Notes: generated from the sequence alone by a model not told the origin. Positions 9,303 through 18,779 are shown, numbered from the stretch's first letter. The stretch: 64,000 nucleotides of DNA from Acidobacteriaceae bacterium KBS 146 (GCA_000688615.1 JHVA01000001.1:3100001-3164000); one strand, 5' to 3'. Translations and numbers: made by a program.

Positions 9303-9686
9303 TTAGCTGGCGCTGATCGTGGGAGGGCCGCGCTTCTGGCGCGATCGAGTGCGAGAGATTCGCAGCTTGGATTCCGTCTGTGCGATCACCGCATCCTGCA
9401 TCAGCAGTACACCCGCCACCATCATGCGAGTGGGAGCGCAGGATGTTTCGGAATGGAATGTCGCCGGAAGCGTCGGCGTATACGGACAGATCTCTCTCGA
9501 ACCACGCACGACCGTCTTCGAGCTGGCCCCCGAATCCTTCTGTATCTCGCCCATGCAATGGTGCTTGCCACCTCGGCGGCAGCACGCTGGAAGGCTTGAT
9601 TCGCTACGTAATGTCGCAGTAAACAGCGGAGCAGCCAGGGGCAACCCAATCACGATCACCAGAAGAATGGAAAGAAGTCGCCGCAA
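9303..9686 (-). CDS. Small secreted protein with Cys/His cluster, unknown function
   Basis: 127 residues. A clear signal peptide (MRRLLSILLVIVIGLPLAAP) leads to the cluster LPACCRRGGKHHCM around residues 32-45. A second Cys (EICPYTP) and SETSCAP follow. The C-terminus is basic and low in structure. The CC-x(5)-HHC arrangement would suit binding of a soft metal such as copper. It stands just upstream of the PepSY membrane protein on the same strand. Start appears to be TTG 9686 with GGAG very close; not certain. Confidence 0.6.
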   Translation of the reverse strand: MRRLLSILLVIVIGLPLAAPLFTATLRSESSLPACCRRGGKHHCMGEIQKDSGASSKTVVRGSREICPYTPTLPATFHSETSCAPTRMMVAGVLLMQDAVIAQTESKLRISRTRSRQKRGPPTISAS

Positions 9687-9813
9687 TACTCCGATTCAAC
9701 CACTACACTTGGAAGTCCGCAACCTCCCCGAACACACAGAAGACGTGGCGACAGCGTGCTGTAGCTGCTTACCATTGCGTTTTCGCCTGTGTTCGCAAGT
9801 GTTATCGAGCAGC

Positions 9814-10602
9814 CTACGGATCGCGGTATTCGCGGCGCTTCAACTCCCGAATCGCCTGCTCGTGCCCCTGTTGCGCAGCCTGACGAATCCAATGGCGCGA
9901 CTGCGTATAGTCGTGCTCGACGCCCTGTCCGATGGCATACAGGTGGCCCAGTTGAAACTGTGCCTCGGCATCACCATTCTCCGCAGCCAGGCGATACCAC
10001 GTCGCGGCCTGTGTATCGCTGCGCGGAACTCCCTGGCCAAAGTAGTAGAGCTCCGCCAGCTTCTGCTGAGCCTCAGGAAAGTTTTGTGCCGCAGCCAGGC
10101 GATACCAGTACGCGGCTTCCGTATTGCTCTGCGCAACCCCTTCCCCTTTGCGGTACATCAGGCCAAGATTGTATTGCGCCCAGGCGAGCTGACTGTAGGC
10201 GGCGCGCTGGCACCATGCAAAGGCTTCAATGAAGTCGTTCGCTGCGTAGTAGCGGAAGCTGAGGTTGGCCTGCGCATACGCGTGGCCCTGCTCGGCGGCT
10301 CTGCGCTCCCAGTAGGCGGCCTGCGTGTCATCTTTGGGCAGCCCTTTACCCTCGTCGTACATCGTGCTCAAAAGGTACTGTGACTCGGCATGGCCCTGCT
10401 CCGCAGCCAGCCGAAAGCCCGCTGCGGCCTCGCCGAAGTTGTCGGCGTTGTAGTCCGTGACCGCCTTCCGGTAGTGCGGATTCGACGCTGCATTGGCTGC
10501 ATCGCGCCGCCCTCGTGCGATGATGCTGGAGCGCGTGGAATGCAGTGACAGCGCCGTGCCGGTAGGAATGTGCTGCAGACCGCTTTTGGCTTTATCTTCC
10601 AT
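9814..10602 (-). CDS. Sel1-repeat (TPR-like) protein
   Basis: 262 residues with five to six Sel1 repeats from about residue 55 to 250; typical units are AEQGHAESQYLLSTMYDEG, AQYNLGLMYRKGEGV and AQFQLGHLYAIGQGV. No signal peptide, so probably a cytoplasmic scaffold. ATG 10602 lies inside the end of the upstream J-domain gene (11-bp overlap, ATGGAAGATAA), so the two are translationally coupled. The open frame continues much further upstream but only as a shadow of that gene. The pairing suggests a protein-complex or chaperone role. Confidence 0.85.
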   Translation of the reverse strand: MEDKAKSGLQHIPTGTALSLHSTRSSIIARGRRDAANAASNPHYRKAVTDYNADNFGEAAAGFRLAAEQGHAESQYLLSTMYDEGKGLPKDDTQAAYWERRAAEQGHAYAQANLSFRYYAANDFIEAFAWCQRAAYSQLAWAQYNLGLMYRKGEGVAQSNTEAAYWYRLAAAQNFPEAQQKLAELYYFGQGVPRSDTQAATWYRLAAENGDAEAQFQLGHLYAIGQGVEHDYTQSRHWIRQAAQQGHEQAIRELKRREYRDP

Positions 10603-11392
10603 CGTCACTCTGTCGTCGCTGCGCCCTCGTCTGTCGATCCACAAACTCCAGACGATGCTTTGCATCGGCGATCTGCTCGCGAAGGTTGGCCGCAAGCTCT
10701 GTAAGCAGGTCGCGATGTTCCCGCGCAGCTGCTTCCGTGTCGACGTACAGCTGCGCAATCTCACTCGACAGCAGGGTATGCTGCTCGGCATCCAGATTGG
10801 TGATATCGCGCTCCGCATGCTGAATCTGGCGCGTGATGCGAAGCAGCTCGGCCGCTGCTCCTTCGCCCGCGATCGAGCCGCTGATCTCGCGGTGATCGTC
10901 AAGCATGCGCTCCAGGGTGTCGGTGTCGCCGCGGCTGTACGCCTGATTGGCTCGTGCCATCAGCAGGGTAAAGTGCTTCTGCTCGGCATCGTCACGAGCA
11001 AAGTCAGGGTGAATGCGCTTGGCAACCTCGCGAAACAGAGTCTTGAGGCTGGACGGCGGATCGAACTCTTCGGCCTCGCGGGCATCGCCGAATGCAGCTT
11101 CGTGCGTCTCCTGCGCCTGCCGGCGTGCCTCCTCGGCTCGGCTGCGGGCCGTGTCGGAGTCGTAGAGGTCCACTTCGCGCTCGGCGATACGTGCTTCGAT
11201 ATCATCCAGCTCCGCATAGAGGATGCCCACCTGACGCAGATACCGGCCTTCAAAGGTCTTCAGCTGCGCGCGCAACTGCGCTAGCTCCGATTCGCGTTCC
11301 GCCAGCCTCGTGCGCACGGCAGCAAGCTGCTCGCGCTTGTCGAGCAGAGCGACATCGTCTGGGCTTTGCTGAAGAATGATCTCGGCTGACAT
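10592..11392 (-). CDS. Coiled-coil protein with central J-domain-like HPD segment
   Basis: 266 residues. Residues 15-110 are a charged coiled coil (RTRLAERESELAQLRAQL and following). A short J-domain-like segment follows, LKTLFREVAKRIHPDFA, with the HPD tripeptide that DnaJ proteins use to stimulate DnaK, and then KHFTLLMARANQAYSRGD. The C-terminal 90 residues are again coiled coil. The J-domain is minimal (helices II and III). Translationally coupled to a Sel1-repeat protein. Likely cytoplasmic DnaK co-chaperone or scaffold; the client is unknown. Confidence 0.8.
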   Translation of the reverse strand: MSAEIILQQSPDDVALLDKREQLAAVRTRLAERESELAQLRAQLKTFEGRYLRQVGILYAELDDIEARIAEREVDLYDSDTARSRAEEARRQAQETHEAAFGDAREAEEFDPPSSLKTLFREVAKRIHPDFARDDAEQKHFTLLMARANQAYSRGDTDTLERMLDDHREISGSIAGEGAAAELLRITRQIQHAERDITNLDAEQHTLLSSEIAQLYVDTEAAAREHRDLLTELAANLREQIADAKHRLEFVDRQTRAQRRQSDDGR

Positions 11393-11426
11393 GCGGCTCC
11401 CATCTCTAGTTTAGCGGAGCCGGGAC

Positions 11427-11471
11427 GCTCTCTTCCGAGAGCACGCCCACTCGCCAGCCGGCGCGAGTGGG
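11427..11471. terminator. Two tandem stem-loops between DUF899 and J-domain genes
   Basis: GCTCTC-TTCC-GAGAGC (11427-11442) is followed at once by a perfect 9-bp stem CCCACTCGC/GCGAGTGGG (11446-11471, 8-base loop). They lie in the 94-bp gap after the DUF899 stop and before the J-domain start, both minus strand. No T-tract follows on the minus strand, so a Rho-independent terminator is not certain; an attenuator or mRNA-stabilising end is possible. Confidence 0.5.
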
Positions 11472-11486
11472 CAGATCAATCCAGAA

Positions 11487-12287
11487 TCATGCCTTCGTTT
11501 CTTCGTCCTTCTTCCGGAAAGCGGCCTCACCCGCAGTGGACACCTCGACCCACCTCTGGTTCGGCGCGGCCTCGGCCTCGTAGTTGTCGTGCCAGTTCCA
11601 CCACTTATACGTCGGGGTCTGCGGATAGCCCTCTGGCGAGTCCTCCCAGACCTCCTGGCGGCCAAGCGCCGTCATATCCAGATAACTCCAGGTCGTACCC
11701 ATCGCCTCGTCGCCACGGCTGTTGATGAAGTACGTGCGGTACACCTTGTCCCCGTCGCGGAAGAACGCATTATGGCCGTGCCACTGGTCCACGCCAAAGT
11801 CGATGTCGAAACTGTCGGTGATGGTGTACCACGGCATCTCCCACTCCATCCGCGCCTTCAGCCGCGTAATGTCCTCTTGCGGTGCCCGTGAGGCATACGC
11901 CAGCGTAGTGTCCCGTGCGTTCAGATGGGACAGGTGAGCGACCTGATCCGCGCCGAGCGAGCAGCCCCTGCACGCATGCTCCGGCCACCCAAACACTCCG
12001 GGCTCAAAGAAGGCGCGGTAGATGACCAACTGCCGCCTGCCCTCAAACAGATCGAGCAGGCTGACTTTTCCGTGGGGACCGTCGAACTCATACTTCTTCT
12101 CTACTGCCATCCACGGCATACGACGGCGTTCCGCGGCCAAAGCATCACGCGAGCGCGTGAAGGCCTTCTCCTTCACGAGCATCTGCTGACGCACCGCCTC
12201 CCATTCCTGCTGCGATACAACTGGCGGAGTCTTCATCGCGAGCCGCTCTCCTCCGTCTTCGTTCTCTCTCACATTGCTGATCGCCAT
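11487..12287 (-). CDS. DUF899 thioredoxin-fold family protein
   Basis: 266 residues starting at ATG 12287, chosen for the strong AAAGGAGAAGTGCAG ribosome site. Recognisable DUF899 features: VVSQQEWEAVRQQMLVKEKA, RRRMPWMAVEKKYEFDGPHG, the LLDLFEGRRQLVIYRAFFEP strand, GCSLGADQV, and the C-terminal TYKWWNWHDNY. The family has a thioredoxin-like fold but lacks a CxxC pair; its reaction is not established. Cytoplasmic. A gap of 245 bp upstream separates it from the TonB receptor gene. Confidence 0.85.
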   Translation of the reverse strand: MAISNVRENEDGGERLAMKTPPVVSQQEWEAVRQQMLVKEKAFTRSRDALAAERRRMPWMAVEKKYEFDGPHGKVSLLDLFEGRRQLVIYRAFFEPGVFGWPEHACRGCSLGADQVAHLSHLNARDTTLAYASRAPQEDITRLKARMEWEMPWYTITDSFDIDFGVDQWHGHNAFFRDGDKVYRTYFINSRGDEAMGTTWSYLDMTALGRQEVWEDSPEGYPQTPTYKWWNWHDNYEAEAAPNQRWVEVSTAGEAAFRKKDEETKA

Positions 12288-12532
12288 CTGCACTTCTCCT
12301 TTGTTCTCCGAAACAGATCGAGGGCCGTATACCTCGCAGCCACATCTCAATACTGATCCAGCGAGCAAAGAACAAGGGAGTGACAAATGTGGCGGGATTT
12401 CGACGGACCCGTGAGGCGTAAAAATAGACGTCCTCCTCGACCGGATCTTCTCGCACGTTCAGCCTCTTCGCATTGGGCAAAGAGTCAGGCGCACGCTCTC
12501 GCGACCTATCAGGTGCAACTGACAATCACCGC

Positions 12533-15500
12533 TTAGAAAGACAGCCGCGCGCTCAGTTGAATCTGTCTTCCCGGCGTCGTCACCTCCGTGATCGATCCAA
12601 ACCCTGCAGTGTTCACAAATCGATTCGGAGTTCCAAGATTCGTATGATTCAGCGCGTTGAAGAACTCTCCCCGCGTCTCAAGCTTCCACATTTCTCCTAA
12701 CGGAAAACTGCGCACAAGACTTACATCGACGGTCTCCATACCCGGGCCCGGAACGGAGTTTCTTCCCGCGTTGCCAAAAGAGTACGCCGGTGGTGCGGCA
12801 AACGCCGCCGGATTGAACCACTTCGTCGCATTGCGGGTCCCCGGTCCAAACACAGGCTTTCCCGTTACATTGGCCCGCACCGGATTCTCCCCGAGGGCCG
12901 TCCCTGCATTCGCCGTATCTCCGAAGACCGAGATCGTCAGCGGAAATCCACTCTGCAGCTGCACAATCGCCGATGTCTTCCAGTTCGAAGTCACGACGCG
13001 AGTAAATCTGTTCTGCCCCCATCCGGGCACATCATAGATTGCGCTCAGCGCAAATCGATTGCGCACATCGCAGGCCGGTCCCTTCTCCGCTGCAAGATCG
13101 TTGTTGTTCTGCGGAATCGCAGCCTCAAACATCGGCGAGCGAAAATCCGGTGCATTCGACAGCGCCTTCGACCACGTGTAATTCGCCAGCAGGCTCAGAC
13201 CCTTCGCCGCGCGCCTCCGGATGTTCACGTATCCCGCGTCATACCAGCTCTGCGCCGAGTTCTCCAGAAGATTGATCGTGCTCACACCAAATGTTGTGCT
13301 CACCACCGAGATGTTTGGCGGCAGCACCGTGTTCGGAATAAAGCTGATCTTCGTATGTGGTCTTCGCGGTTGTATCAGCCCCGGACCCGGCTGCGCGTTG
13401 TTGATCAGATGCGCCCGCTGCAGATGGAATCCGCGAGATCCCAGGTACCCGATCTCGAGCACGGTGCTCTTATCCAGACTCTGTTCCATCGACGCGCTCC
13501 ATTGCTGGATGTACTGCGGCGACGGCCTCACGTCCATCCCGGTAAAGCTCACCACCGTCACGCCCAGAACCGCCGGAGCGAAGTTGAACGTATTGATAGA
13601 CGGCGTAAAGTTGTCGCTCTGGTTCGTCTCAGGAAACACATACGGCACATTGTGTCGCTGATTGCACCACGTGTTCATGTCCACAGGTGTAAAGAAGATG
13701 CCGTACGCCCCATGCACCACCAGGCCCATGCTCGGGACGCTGTGCGAGATCCCCAGCCTCGGCGCGAAGTCCGCCCTGCTCGGGTACATCAGCCCCTCCG
13801 GATAACCGTTCTGCCCTCCGATAAATACGCTCGGCGTTCCATCCGGCGCAAACGTAAGGTTGCTGTTCGCGTACCGGATGTCCACCAGCGCGCTCATGTA
13901 CTCATACCGCACGCCGTAGTCGAGAGTCGTATTCTGTGTCAGCCGAAATGTATCCTGCACGTATCCCTGCGCATACCACTGCCGCAACTGCATCTGCGGA
14001 ATCCCTGCCTGCCGCTGTCGCACTGCGGGCAGTCCAAGCAGAAAGCTCGCCAGCGCAGAACCCGTCCCATTGTTGGCTCCAATGTCCGTCGTAAATCCGT
14101 TCGTGAACTGGTAGTAGCCGCGATTCTGGAAGAATCCCCACATCGGCCAGATAAAACGTTGATACACACCGCCGACCTTGATACTGTGCCTTCCCTTCAG
14201 CCAGCTCACCGTGTCGCGCCCTTCAATCAACGTGTCCCACGCGTGCATTGGAGTCGCTGCGTAGCTGTCTCCCATCGGCGAATATCCCTGCACGTTGAAG
14301 TATGGCGCACCCCACGCTCCTGGTCCGCCAAACCCCACGCCCGCAATGCCCAGCTGCCCCACGATGTCGTTCTTGTTCTCGCTCTCCGTCGTGTGATTCA
14401 TGCTCAGTCGCGAGACCGCCACCGTAGCTACATTCAACAGCGCCGGAGTAAAGATGTGGCTATAGGAACCCACCCCCTGCTGCGAAAGGTTGTCATGCGG
14501 ATACCCGAAGCCCGGCAGGTTCTCCGGCATAAATCCGTGCTCGCCGCTGATACTGTAGCGGATAAATGCAGTGTCCTTCGAGCTGAACTGATGATCTACC
14601 CGCGCCGTCCCCTGGTCCGTGTCGTGGACCTCATTCCGTGCATCCAGGTAGTTGTTCGAATCGTTCCCTGCGCCGATGACCGTAGGCTGCCCCATCATCG
14701 TCATCCCGCCCATGTCGCCCATCATCAGATTCGGCCGCGGGGTGTACTGGGTCAGCATCGTCACCGCAACTTGATTCATCCGCGACTTCGGAATGATGTT
14801 GTTCGGAAAAGGCTGCCGCGTGAACTGGGGATTCTGCGGACTCACCGGAAGGCGCGGGTTGTAGTTCGGATTCTGCACCGTCGTCGCCGGATCATAGATC
14901 GTCACGCCGCTCATGCTGAAGTCGCCGTTAATCTCATCTTCCGTCGGAACCGTCGCGGTCATCGTGTCCGCTTGCACATGCCGCAACGCTTCATAATTCA
15001 TGAAGAAGAACGTGTGCTTCCCGATTGGCACAGGTCCACCCAGCGAAGCCCCGAAATTGTTTTGCACCAGGTGCTTCGTTCCGCCCATGTCATTAAACGA
15101 GTGCGCGTCCAATGCTCCGTTGCGCAAAAATTCATACATCGTCCCATGCAGCTTGCTTCCACCCGATCGCGTGACGATATTCACCTGACCACCGCCGGCT
15201 CCCCCCATGTCCGCCGAATAGCTTCCCACCTGCACATTGAACTCCTGCACAGCATCGGGAGAGGCACTAAGATTCTGCGTATTGAATGTCGGGTCTGTAT
15301 TGGTCGCCCCATCGAGCAGAAAATAATTCGCGTTGGGCCGATTTCCCCCCACGCTGATCGCCGACCGTTGACCCGGTCTCCAATACAGGGGGTTCATATC
15401 TCCAGTCTGGGCCCCGTGGCTCACATGCGCACCCGGAACCGTGAGCATCAGGTCGACCAGCATCCTTCCATTCAACGGAAGCTGTGAGACGGAGCGTTGA

Positions 15501-15910
15501 TCCACAACCTCACCCACGCTCGCATCCGTCGTCTTCAGAAGTTCCCTCGCCGCCTCCGCCGTCACCGAGTCTTTCGCCGGGCCAATCTGCAGCATCACAT
15601 CCACGGTCGCCTGCTGCCCTACCTCTAGCAGAACCTCACGTTTTGTAATAGAGAATCCCGGGCTCCCTGCTTCAAGCACATAGCTGCCCGGCAACAGTCC
15701 GCCGATCTCATAGCCACCCTGGGCATTCGCCGCTGCTTCACGCTGCTGACCTGTTCGTTCCTCCGTCAGCTTCACGATTGCTCCCGGCAGCCCGAGGTTT
15801 TGCGGGTCCACCACGGAGCCACGCAAGGACACATAGTTCGTCTGGGCGCTTGCGACAGCGGCGGTGATGCAAAAAAACAAAAAGTATCCGAACAGCCCTC
15901 TGCGTCTCAT
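12533..15910 (-). CDS. Oar-like TonB-dependent outer-membrane receptor with carboxypeptidase-regulatory domain
   Basis: 1125 residues from ATG 15910 (GGGAAG just upstream). Signal peptide MRRRGLFGYFLFFCITAAVA; then a CarboxypepD_reg-like domain (about 25-110, RGSVVDPQNLGLPGAIVKLT); a plug domain with QLPLNGRMLVDLMLTVPGAH and GGQVNIVTRSGGSKLHGTMY; and a long beta-barrel with NYTWSKALSNAP and a C-terminal aromatic end, QLSARLSF. This architecture is greatly expanded in Acidobacteriota and is thought to take up oligosaccharides or peptides. No TonB, ExbB or ExbD gene is nearby. A long open frame on the opposite strand is a shadow. Confidence 0.93.
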   Translation of the reverse strand: MRRRGLFGYFLFFCITAAVASAQTNYVSLRGSVVDPQNLGLPGAIVKLTEERTGQQREAAANAQGGYEIGGLLPGSYVLEAGSPGFSITKREVLLEVGQQATVDVMLQIGPAKDSVTAEAARELLKTTDASVGEVVDQRSVSQLPLNGRMLVDLMLTVPGAHVSHGAQTGDMNPLYWRPGQRSAISVGGNRPNANYFLLDGATNTDPTFNTQNLSASPDAVQEFNVQVGSYSADMGGAGGGQVNIVTRSGGSKLHGTMYEFLRNGALDAHSFNDMGGTKHLVQNNFGASLGGPVPIGKHTFFFMNYEALRHVQADTMTATVPTEDEINGDFSMSGVTIYDPATTVQNPNYNPRLPVSPQNPQFTRQPFPNNIIPKSRMNQVAVTMLTQYTPRPNLMMGDMGGMTMMGQPTVIGAGNDSNNYLDARNEVHDTDQGTARVDHQFSSKDTAFIRYSISGEHGFMPENLPGFGYPHDNLSQQGVGSYSHIFTPALLNVATVAVSRLSMNHTTESENKNDIVGQLGIAGVGFGGPGAWGAPYFNVQGYSPMGDSYAATPMHAWDTLIEGRDTVSWLKGRHSIKVGGVYQRFIWPMWGFFQNRGYYQFTNGFTTDIGANNGTGSALASFLLGLPAVRQRQAGIPQMQLRQWYAQGYVQDTFRLTQNTTLDYGVRYEYMSALVDIRYANSNLTFAPDGTPSVFIGGQNGYPEGLMYPSRADFAPRLGISHSVPSMGLVVHGAYGIFFTPVDMNTWCNQRHNVPYVFPETNQSDNFTPSINTFNFAPAVLGVTVVSFTGMDVRPSPQYIQQWSASMEQSLDKSTVLEIGYLGSRGFHLQRAHLINNAQPGPGLIQPRRPHTKISFIPNTVLPPNISVVSTTFGVSTINLLENSAQSWYDAGYVNIRRRAAKGLSLLANYTWSKALSNAPDFRSPMFEAAIPQNNNDLAAEKGPACDVRNRFALSAIYDVPGWGQNRFTRVVTSNWKTSAIVQLQSGFPLTISVFGDTANAGTALGENPVRANVTGKPVFGPGTRNATKWFNPAAFAAPPAYSFGNAGRNSVPGPGMETVDVSLVRSFPLGEMWKLETRGEFFNALNHTNLGTPNRFVNTAGFGSITEVTTPGRQIQLSARLSF

Positions 15911-16132
15911 ACGGCTTCCCTCGCAAAAATGCCCGATCTTATCGCGCTGCAGATGTCTCTCATGCATGCACAGTGAACCCAAATTCTCAGCTGGATCGGT
16001 CAAAGCATTCTTGCTCGTCTCATGGAGGATGTCCTCCAACCAGAGATGTGGATAAATCTCAACCTTTTGATGGAGATGCAAGATCGCAATGGTGCCTTTG
16101 CCTTCAGCTGTGACCTAGGAGGGACGCTGACT

Positions 16133-17377
16133 TTAATTCGTTGGGCTCCCATCCGTATTCTTCGCGATGGGAACACTCGGTCGAAACTTCACGGACATCG
16201 TGTGGCGTGGAACCCCGTTCGCGCTCGGAGCAGCCTTCAGGAAGGCTCCAGCCTGAGCATCCTGTTTAAGGTGGAAATCTAGAAAAGCTCTCGTATAGCG
16301 CATGACCCAGGCAAATCCCATCAGACCGTCCGCACGGTCATAATCCGCCACTTGCAGATTTGGAAGCTCCTTTTCCCAGAGTTCTTCATTTCGATACGCA
16401 ATGGAACAAAACTCCGGGTGAAACATGCCCAGCATCCGAACAGTAATCAGGTCCCCATGTACCCACCGGTTGAGTACGCTGGGTCCTTCCGCGTGAAACC
16501 GATGATTAAGTCGATCCTGAACCTCCAACGATTGATCACCCTCCTCGAAGTAGATCAGTGGAATCGTCATCTTGTCGGGGTGAACTGTCTTTGACGCTTC
16601 AACCAGACCTGGAAAGTAGCGCTCGCTACCGTCGAGAGATACCAGCGCCTTAATTCGATCGTCTTTTGACGCTGCATACACGTCTGCCAGCCCGCCCCAG
16701 CTAAAACCCATGGCGGCGGTCCTCGTCATGTCGGTGTTCGGCAGTGAGGCCGCAAATCCGATCAGAAACGATACGTCACTGGCCTGAGCACTAACCCCCG
16801 ACAGATCATGGGTAGACTCTCGAGACTTCTCGCCCATGCCCGGACTCGCAATCAAGACGTATCCGTAGCTGGCAAGATATTCGCACAGGTCGGCGTTCTC
16901 CCACGACCACGAGGAGAAGCTCGGAGCATAGATCACTACGGGAAACCGCCCCATCGCAAAGCTCGCATCCCTCACAGCTGACAGAGATTGCCCGAGGGAT
17001 GCATGCAACCACCCCTTGAGTACATCGCCATCTCGCGTCATCTGGGGTTTGCCGAAGCTTACCTCGGTATCCATTAACGCGACATAATCTCCCATGGTCA
17101 TCGCCTTCCCGGCGCTCTTCTGTGCGGGATACCAGACGAGCGTCTGCAATGGCCGACCACGTTCAGCTTGAGTCGATTGGACAGGTTTTTCATCGACTGC
17201 AGATCCGAAGTGGCGTCCGCTGTCATACTGCTCAACAACTCTGACCCCGACTGCGTAGGGTCCGGGTTGTGCCGCAAATTTAACCGTGACATAGTCCTCA
17301 CCAACAGCGAACGTGAGCGATCCAAAGAGGAGGCAACAGAGCAATACTGGTTGACGCAAGGGCACGGCAGACCTCAC
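16133..17377 (-). CDS. Secreted alpha/beta hydrolase (PAF-AH / dienelactone-hydrolase-like)
   Basis: 414 residues, probable GTG start, with a signal peptide (LRQPVLLCCLLFGSLTFAVG). The alpha/beta core starts at GRFPVVIYAPSFSSW; the nucleophile elbow is GFSWGG (Ser), in the context MTRTAAMGFSWGGLADVYA, followed by IKALVSLDGSERYF. An N-terminal domain with RPLQTLVWYPAQ resembles platelet-activating-factor acetylhydrolase-type esterases. Periplasmic; substrate unknown. A 222-bp gap separates its end from the TonB receptor start; the two could share a role in uptake and breakdown of an ester-containing substrate (inference). Confidence 0.75.
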   Translation of the reverse strand: MRSAVPLRQPVLLCCLLFGSLTFAVGEDYVTVKFAAQPGPYAVGVRVVEQYDSGRHFGSAVDEKPVQSTQAERGRPLQTLVWYPAQKSAGKAMTMGDYVALMDTEVSFGKPQMTRDGDVLKGWLHASLGQSLSAVRDASFAMGRFPVVIYAPSFSSWSWENADLCEYLASYGYVLIASPGMGEKSRESTHDLSGVSAQASDVSFLIGFAASLPNTDMTRTAAMGFSWGGLADVYAASKDDRIKALVSLDGSERYFPGLVEASKTVHPDKMTIPLIYFEEGDQSLEVQDRLNHRFHAEGPSVLNRWVHGDLITVRMLGMFHPEFCSIAYRNEELWEKELPNLQVADYDRADGLMGFAWVMRYTRAFLDFHLKQDAQAGAFLKAAPSANGVPRHTMSVKFRPSVPIAKNTDGSPTN

Positions 17378-17593
17378 TTCTTGAGTTCAGCTGCTGGCTT
17401 GCTTACGTTAGATTCGGAGTATCTGTTCCCTCATACTGAATCTCTCAAATGCTGGCTTGTTGCCGAGACGATATGGCGGTCCACATATCCGGGCTTCGTG
17501 ACAGCCTCAAGCGTGACGGACGCGACTCAGAGATAACTTCGCTGTAAGAGCTCGAGGAGTAGCTAATTAAATAGTAACAAGAGAAGTTACAAA

Positions 17594-18559
17594 TTATTTA
17601 TCGCCCAGCATCTCCAGCAAAGCATCGAAGTCCTCCAGGCCCGAGTATTCAATAATCACGCGACCCCTGCCCTTCTTGTCCTCGATCTTTACCTTCAGCC
17701 CCAGGGTGCGGCGCAGCCGGTCCTCCGCTTCACGAACATTCGGATCCTCCGCCTGCGCCTCTTTCTTTTCCTTCTTCTCCTTCGCCTCCGGGTTGATCAA
17801 TCCCTGGACATAGTTCTCTGTCTGCCGCACCGAGAGCGAAAGCGCGAGCACCTTCTGTGCCGCGGCGGCCATCGACTCCGGTGAATCGAGCGCAAGCAGC
17901 GCGCGGGCGTGGCCGAAGCTCAGCTCGCCCGTCTCAACCTTAGTCTGCACAGTCTCCGGCAACCGAAGCAGCCGCAGAAAGTTCGACACCGAAGTCCGGT
18001 CCTTGCCCGTACGCGTCGCCATCTGCTCCTGCGTCAGCTTGAACTCCTGGCTCAGCCGCTGATACGCCCGGGCCTGCTCCATCGGGTTCAGGTCGGTGCG
18101 CTGCAGGTTTTCGACGATGGTCATCTCCAGCACCTGCTCGTCGGCCACCTGCTTCACAATCGCCGGAATCGTCGTCTTACCCGCCTTGCGCGACGCCAGC
18201 CATCGCCGCTCACCCATGATCAGCTGGTAGCGCTGGGCGTTGTGACCCGGCCCTTGTGTCGGCGAAGATGGAAGTGGTCGGACCACAACGGCCTGCACCA
18301 CTCCCATAGCAACAATTGACTGCGCCAGCTCCTCCAGCTGCGCCTCATCGAAGTGCTTGCGAGTCTGCCAAGGATTTCGCTCGATGTGATCCAGCGAAAT
18401 CTCCAGCGGCTTTCCCGTAGCCTCTGCCGGAGCAGCCGCGGCCGCTGCGATTGCCGGAACAGGCGCTGCTGCTGGAGGAGCCGCAGGCCGCTGCGGGAGG
18501 AGAGACTCAAGCCCCTTACCCAGGGCGCGTCGTTTCGTGTCAGGCGATATCGTAGGCAT
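17594..18559 (-). CDS. parB: Chromosome-partitioning protein ParB (CTPase clamp)
   Basis: 321 residues. The N-terminus has the ParA-contact motif ALGKGLESLLPQ followed by an Ala/Pro linker. The ParB/Srx domain shows NPWQTRKHFDEAQLEELAQS and the CTP-binding GERRWLASRKAG. The central HTH is LTQEQMATRTGKDRTSVSNFLRLLRLP, then SFGHARALLAL; the C-terminal dimerisation domain ends ALLEMLGDK after a charged KEKKEKKEA linker. It binds and slides from parS sites, which are present 1.4-2.2 kb upstream around rsmG. It follows parA with a 220-bp gap. Confidence 0.97.
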   Translation of the reverse strand: MPTISPDTKRRALGKGLESLLPQRPAAPPAAAPVPAIAAAAAAPAEATGKPLEISLDHIERNPWQTRKHFDEAQLEELAQSIVAMGVVQAVVVRPLPSSPTQGPGHNAQRYQLIMGERRWLASRKAGKTTIPAIVKQVADEQVLEMTIVENLQRTDLNPMEQARAYQRLSQEFKLTQEQMATRTGKDRTSVSNFLRLLRLPETVQTKVETGELSFGHARALLALDSPESMAAAAQKVLALSLSVRQTENYVQGLINPEAKEKKEKKEAQAEDPNVREAEDRLRRTLGLKVKIEDKKGRGRVIIEYSGLEDFDALLEMLGDK

Positions 18560-18779
18560 AGCTCAGCTTTCTAGGTTTCAAAATATGGAGTGGGTGCTGC
18601 AACCGACCGTTCGCTGTCGATCACCCTGCGCGACCGACCATCCTTCAGGAAGCCACCATCACCGCTGTAGTCCCAGACGTTCTTCAGGAAGCCTCCAATA
18701 GATGCGTCATCCTAAGCAACCCGCCCTACCCCACATCTCAAAACTCCCTTTCTTAAAGATCAACAAATAAACGGCAAAC
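18560..18779. other. parA-parB intergenic region with short direct repeat
   Basis: 220 bp separate the parA stop from the parB start, unusually long for this pair. It contains two near copies of TTCAGGAAGCC followed by ACC or TCC (about 18652 and 18690). parB may therefore have its own promoter. No small gene is convincing. Confidence 0.4.

Noticed and set aside
11487-12287. DUF899 protein as a functional thioredoxin
   Set aside because: No CxxC pair is present, so a disulfide role is not supported.
13355-15487. A 710-codon open frame on the plus strand inside the TonB receptor gene
   Set aside because: It is antisense to a gene with a full family signature; the translation is rich in Arg/His and has no recognisable domain. 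High GC makes such shadow frames common.
18560-18779. Direct repeat between parA and parB as a possible parS or iteron
   Set aside because: It has no palindrome and does not resemble parS; the match is only about 14 bases.
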